Origin: Chara braunii
Taxonomy: Eukaryota; Streptophyta; Charophyceae; Charales; Characeae
Direction of reading: 5' to 3'
DNA length: 20,969 bases
NCBI GenBank assembly: GCA_003427395.1
Contig: BFEA01000481.1
Location: 470,822 to 491,790, forward strand
Shown: piece after piece, positions 17,224-20,969 of the stretch
How positions within the stretch are numbered: position 1 is the first letter of the stretch
How the letters are laid out: every line of letters starts with the position of its first letter
Notes under the pieces: model-generated
Databases searched by the model: none
What the model was told of the DNA's origin: nothing
The model's input: only the letters and a program-made list of their open reading frames with translations
Program-made: the position numbers and the translations under genes

Positions 17224-19230
17224 TTTGGCAGGGCATTTTTCCGCAACATGGACTTCAACAACATGTTGCTGCTCCCGTTCTTTTGCTCTGCTGCTGCCCC
17301 CTAGGCATCTACCTTCCACCCAATCGCTTGTCTCTCGTGCCCGCAACGCACGCTCGCGCTCCTCAACGTTGTACTCCACTAAGGGGTCTGCTCGCTCGTG
17401 CCTCTAACTCCTCCTCAATAAGCGCTCTCTATGCCTCCCCGGCGCAGTGCAGAACTGCCACTCGTTCGTGTAGTTCTGAATATGTGCGATGTCATCCTCT
17501 TCATCCATCATGTCGTCAAGTCTTTCATTGCGCAACCACCTTCTTGCCAAAGGTAGATCACCTTCATCGTCCAACTCTGCAATGACAACGCTATCGTCCT
17601 CTGCGCCAGCCCCCATATCCCCGGTGCTCTCCTATACTTTTTGCACCCTCTTGTTGTGATAGAGCTATGCCTCCGCCTTGTTCTCCGCATCTGGTAAGTC
17701 CTCCATCCATGGGATGTGGACATCGTCCTGGCCAGTACCCTTCTCTTGCCTCCACTGCAGCTGGAGATTCCAATTATTGTACACGAGCTTGGCAAGACGG
17801 CCCGACAACAACTTCGTTCTCCTCCTGCCGAAAATGAGCTCGTGCAAGCTCCAGTTGCACTCACAAGCGGCAGAGGGGCTTGCTTGTCCGAGTAGCTTGA
17901 TCGTGTGGGGCTGCAGGAGGTTCAGGCGTGACCCCCACCACATGGAGGGGGCCCTTAATCGCGCCCCATCCAATGCCTCTCTCAACCCCAATGCACCTTT
18001 CATGTGAACCCGGTCGTCCACTTGCCAACTGATGTCCTTAAAATCATCTGGCGCGGCTCATGTGTACAACCATATGTTGAAGCCCATCTAGATCTCCGTA
18101 TCGTGGATGGCAAACTGTGCACAGAGCTCTGGATCCAAAAATGTTGTTGCACAATGCAGCTCCGATGTCATGAATACCCATCGATCCATGAGGATCGATT
18201 CCACCTCCGCTTTCTCAAAATCCATAAGGACTTCTAACTTCCTGATCCTGTCCACTACGGCGTTCATATGATGATAAACCTTGTTGATGGTGACCCCTGA
18301 ACCGTCCACCATCTTCAGTAACTTCACGATAGCCTCCGTAGCATTGATGGACTTCTCAACATCATCCCAAAAACCGTCGTCAAGGATAATAATCGTGGCA
18401 GATCGGTCCGCACTATGCTAGGCACCCAGCCCTTCGCACTTGCTGCAAGTTGGAGGGCATTCTTTCGGTCCGAAACAGACTGCATCATGATAATATTTGT
18501 TGAGAATCTTGTCACTCCCGGCCTCTTTAATTGTGCCCCACCTGAACGTTTAAGGAAGAATGCACGAACCTTGTCGTGGTTCATGATGAACTTCCCCAAC
18601 TCGTTCGCTCTTTTGATCGTCCTGGAAAACCATCCAATTCGCTTGTCGAAGTCCTCCAATGCAAGGTCGAGGGCATGCACTGTGCAACCGACCCTGAAGA
18701 TCCAAGGGTACTTCTTTTCGACAAGCTTCCCCGCCTTAGCACAAACTCTTACATTGTCCATGATCACCCCGACCACACTCTTGGGTCCAATGTCCTGGAT
18801 TGCAACATCCACGATGTTCTAGTACGCTATGGATTCCTTCTCATTCCCTTCTACACAAACAAACCTCCAGAAGACGGTCCCTACAGGGGAGGAGACCATC
18901 ACATTGATGTGCGGTCTCCCTCTCGTATTGGACCACCCATCCATCTGCACCATACACCTTGTTCTCTCCCACTTCTTTGCAATCATCCGCACATCCTCGA
19001 TGCACCTCTTGTTCTGGCAATCCAGTTGACTGTTCCTCGCGGCCTCCCTGCTCTGCATCCGCCATGAGGGATGGGTATTCCGTATAGCGTCAACCATGTC
19101 AAGGTAAAATTCATTCTCGACCATATTGAAAGGTTGGTTCGTGCAGGTGAACCAGGTGTCGACCTTCCTTGATGTCATCTCGTTCTTCGTGATGATGCTG
19201 TTTGTCTCCTCTAGCACCATTTGCCGCACA

Positions 19231-19486
19231 GATGAAGCGGATCGTTGCGTGTCTGACGTTGCGACTGCCCTTCCCTTGTCCCTACCCACGTTATCCACAC
19301 CTGTCGGTGCAACAACCAAACTAGACCCACTGGGAAGACTGATGTTGTCGTCCGCCATCGCCACATCAGCCAGAGTCTGTTTCAACCCCTGCGTCCTTGC
19401 TTCTTTTTCTTCGTCTTTGAAAACTTTTCTGCTCTGCTCTGCCGCATAAGTCCCCTTTGAGTAATGATCCTTGATACGGGGTAGGG
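19231..19486. repeat. 256-bp direct duplication, copy 1
   Basis: Identical over 256 bases to 19525-19780. The two copies are separated only by the 38-base adapter. In transposase terms both encode the same - strand stretch downstream of the BED finger. Very probably an assembly artefact. Confidence 0.95.
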
Positions 19487-19524
19487 CTGTCTCTTATACA
19501 CATCTAGATGTGTATAAGAGACAG
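19487..19524. other. Nextera mate-pair junction adapter (sequencing artefact)
   Basis: CTGTCTCTTATACACATCT (19487-19505) followed by its reverse complement AGATGTGTATAAGAGACAG (19506-19524): two 19-base Tn5 mosaic ends head to head. This is the circularisation junction of Nextera mate-pair libraries. Its translation gives the known contaminant peptide SYTHLDVYKRQ on both strands. Confidence 0.97.
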
Positions 19525-19780
19525 GATGAAGCGGATCGTTGCGTGTCTGACGTTGCGACTGCCCTTCCCTTGTCCCTACCCACGTTATCCACACCTGTCG
19601 GTGCAACAACCAAACTAGACCCACTGGGAAGACTGATGTTGTCGTCCGCCATCGCCACATCAGCCAGAGTCTGTTTCAACCCCTGCGTCCTTGCTTCTTT
19701 TTCTTCGTCTTTGAAAACTTTTCTGCTCTGCTCTGCCGCATAAGTCCCCTTTGAGTAATGATCCTTGATACGGGGTAGGG
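19525..19780. repeat. 256-bp direct duplication, copy 2
   Basis: Exact copy of 19231-19486. The transposase frame enters from the N-terminal side through this copy and is then broken by a stop inside the adapter; the same text resumes in the other copy and carries on without disturbance. Confidence 0.95.
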
Positions 19781-19964
19781 TGTCCGAGAATTTATAATCG
19801 CAGTACTTGCAGATCCACCATTTGCCACCCTTGGTTGGATCTTTCCCTGCGACTCCTTCTAGGTGGCAATGTCGCTTGATCATAGCGGCAATGTACTTGC
19901 TACTCGCCATTCTGACCTGCAAACAGGGAGAACCGTCGGACAGAAGCCAAGAACTCAGCCTCAT

Positions 19965-20051
19965 CCTGCATCATCTCTGGAGAACACCCCCTATCCATCT
20001 ATCCTTCCCATCTGCTCCCTCACCTCCTCAACACCGCATTACAGTAGAAAG

Positions 20052-20088
<37 letters not shown>

Positions 20089-20380
20089 CGAGTTATTGCC
20101 TTTTCCGAGTTTTCCCACAAAGCAATTACCGTTTGCTATGATTTGTGGATCATTTGCCACATTCTGCAATGGAGGATAGGATGAGGAGGGGAAGGGAGGA
20201 GGAAGAGGAGGACGACAACGAGACAAGATGTCGTTCGGAAAACATGTCCCCCACCCCTTTCCCCTCCCAGCCCGATTAGCTCCTAACCCCCCATGAAATG
20301 AGCCTTGTTACACCCCCTCCTACCACACAAACCCCACAAAAATAACTTTGCACTACCTTTGCAAAATACGAATGTCCGAA
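19965..20380. other. Stretch upstream of the hAT frame, with A36 run
   Basis: C/T-rich leader-like sequence, then an A36 run (20052-20087), then mixed sequence. The terminal inverted repeat of the hAT element would be expected here but was not found. No gene is recognised. Confidence 0.45.
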
Positions 20381-20969
20381 GAAAAAAAAAAAGAAAAAAA
20401 AAAGCCTTTCACGAACGGAAACAAGGAGAGATGAGGGAGGAGAGAGGAGGAGATGAAGGAGGAAAATTTGAGAGATGGAGGAGGAAAGATGGAGAGATGG
20501 AGGAGGTGAGGAGGGCAGATGGAGACATAGGTGGAAGAGTAAGATATCATCTGGAGGAGGAAACACCATTGCAGATGAAATCTGTTCAAGGTCTCAATGC
20601 AAAAAAAAAAAGAAAAAAAAAAAAGTGCTGAGGCCGTAACGAGCAGGAGAGGAGATGGAGTAGAAAGAGGAGGACATGGAGGAGGCGGGTGAAGAGGTGG
20701 TCAGGAGGAGGAGGAGGAGGAGGAGGAGGAGATACCACGCCAGTTCGGGACTTCAAAGTTCCCATGAAAAAGAAAAGTGACCAAGCCGTGATAACAAGGA
20801 TGAGAGGTGGACGAGGACAAATGGAGAGATGGAGGGGAGATGGAGGAAAGATGGAGAAGGAGGGATGGAAGAGAGATGGAGGAGGAATACCAGAGGAGAG
20901 GAGGACGACGGCGAAATAAGGAGGAGATACCATGACAGTCCGAACTTCCAAAAGCTCCCGTTAAAAAAA
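20381..20969 (+). repeat. Purine-rich satellite, units of about 170-195 bp
   Basis: Units consist of an A-run, a GGAGAGATGGAGG-type purine tract and a boundary word. The boundary words are GATACCACGCCAGTTCGGGA (20731-20750) and GATACCATGACAGTCCGAAC (20926-20945), 195 bases apart, and a more diverged form near 20555-20600 (170 before). After each comes a TTC-AAAG-TTCCC-like link and the next A-run (about 20600, 20766, 20962). A (GGA)n run lies at 20703-20731. Long frames here are composition effects. Confidence 0.7.

Larger units (their letters stand above)
16804..19910 (-). pseudogene. hAT transposase with BED finger and DUF659-like core (broken)
   Basis: A cut-and-paste transposase. From ATG 19910 (a longer frame starts at 19964) it reads MASSKYIAAM, a BED zinc finger (WWICKYC, then RIKDHY), and a DUF659-type core. 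The core has MDGWSNTRGRPHINV (Asp codon 18939-18941), VVGVIMDNV (Asp 18756-18758) and CTVHALDLAL. The dimerisation region follows: MWWG, LLGQASPSAACECNWS (Glu 17860-17862) and RLAKLVYNNWNL. The presumed D, D, E residues survive. One frameshift lies near 18405. Stops lie at 18819, 18088, 18058, 17665, 17632, 17404 and 17221; a further stop arises inside the adapter at 19494 and is artificial. After the dimerisation region an unusually long tail runs in one frame to TGA 16804. No terminal inverted repeats were found. Confidence 0.9.

Noticed and set aside
16937-17407. Long + strand frame rich in Ala, Phe and Ser
   Set aside because: It is the antisense shadow of the Lys/Ala-rich tail of the hAT pseudogene.
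19471-19743. Open frames on both strands containing SYTHLDVYKRQ
   Set aside because: This peptide is the translation of the Nextera junction adapter; the frames are artefacts.
16620-20050. Terminal inverted repeats of the large hAT element
   Set aside because: I searched by eye on both sides of the frame and found no convincing inverted pair or 8-bp target duplication.
20276-20951. Several long frames on both strands in the purine-rich end
   Set aside because: They are translations of GGA/GAT/A repeats (Pro/Ser-rich or Lys/Glu/Gly-rich).
20381-20969. CRISPR array
   Set aside because: Spacing is irregular, units are composition-driven, and the host is eukaryotic.

Overview
This is eukaryotic, intergenic-type DNA: a dense mosaic of decayed transposable elements with long homopolymer runs, microsatellites and no intact host gene that I can support. 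The chromovirus-type Ty3/gypsy pol with a chromodomain, the endonuclease-type LINE with a CxxC/H knuckle and the DUF659-like hAT transposase all point to a plant or streptophyte alga. The wording of the gypsy and LINE proteins reminds me of the charophyte Chara braunii, but that is an impression from memory and not proven here.

Layout. 1-3057: a 5'-cut Ty3/gypsy pol remnant (RT, RNase H, integrase, chromodomain) on the + strand, broken by at least three frameshifts and ten in-frame stops. 3058-4323: non-coding DNA ending in a T-rich repeat ('repeat A'). 4324-12391: one LINE on the + strand (possible ORF1 tail, endonuclease, reverse transcriptase, C-terminal zinc knuckle), split by a foreign insert of about 3.4 kb at 7719-11131. 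The insert has short inverted ends (GGTTAATGG/CCATTAACC) and carries a second, inverted copy of repeat A. 12392-16700: a low-content region with a promoter-like stretch, a small hAT fragment (about 13761-13985), a 78-bp (TC)n tract, an unrecognised 179-codon open frame, a 56-bp tandem duplication, a tRNA-like (pol III box) head, and a hairpin followed by poly(A). 16804-19910: a hAT transposase pseudogene on the - strand with BED finger, DUF659-like catalytic core, dimerisation domain and a long tail with an AT-hook and Lys/Ala-rich repeats. 19965-20969: A-runs and a purine-rich satellite.

The clearest observation is technical. Positions 19487-19524 are two head-to-head Tn5 mosaic ends, the Nextera mate-pair junction adapter, flanked by an exact 256-bp direct duplication. 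This is what a short self-circularised library fragment would leave in an assembly, so the duplication and the adapter are very probably not genomic. I see no working multi-gene system. The biology is nested transposition and decay, with stop codons (many CAG-to-TAG or TGG-to-TGA type) that fit methylation-driven C-to-T loss.
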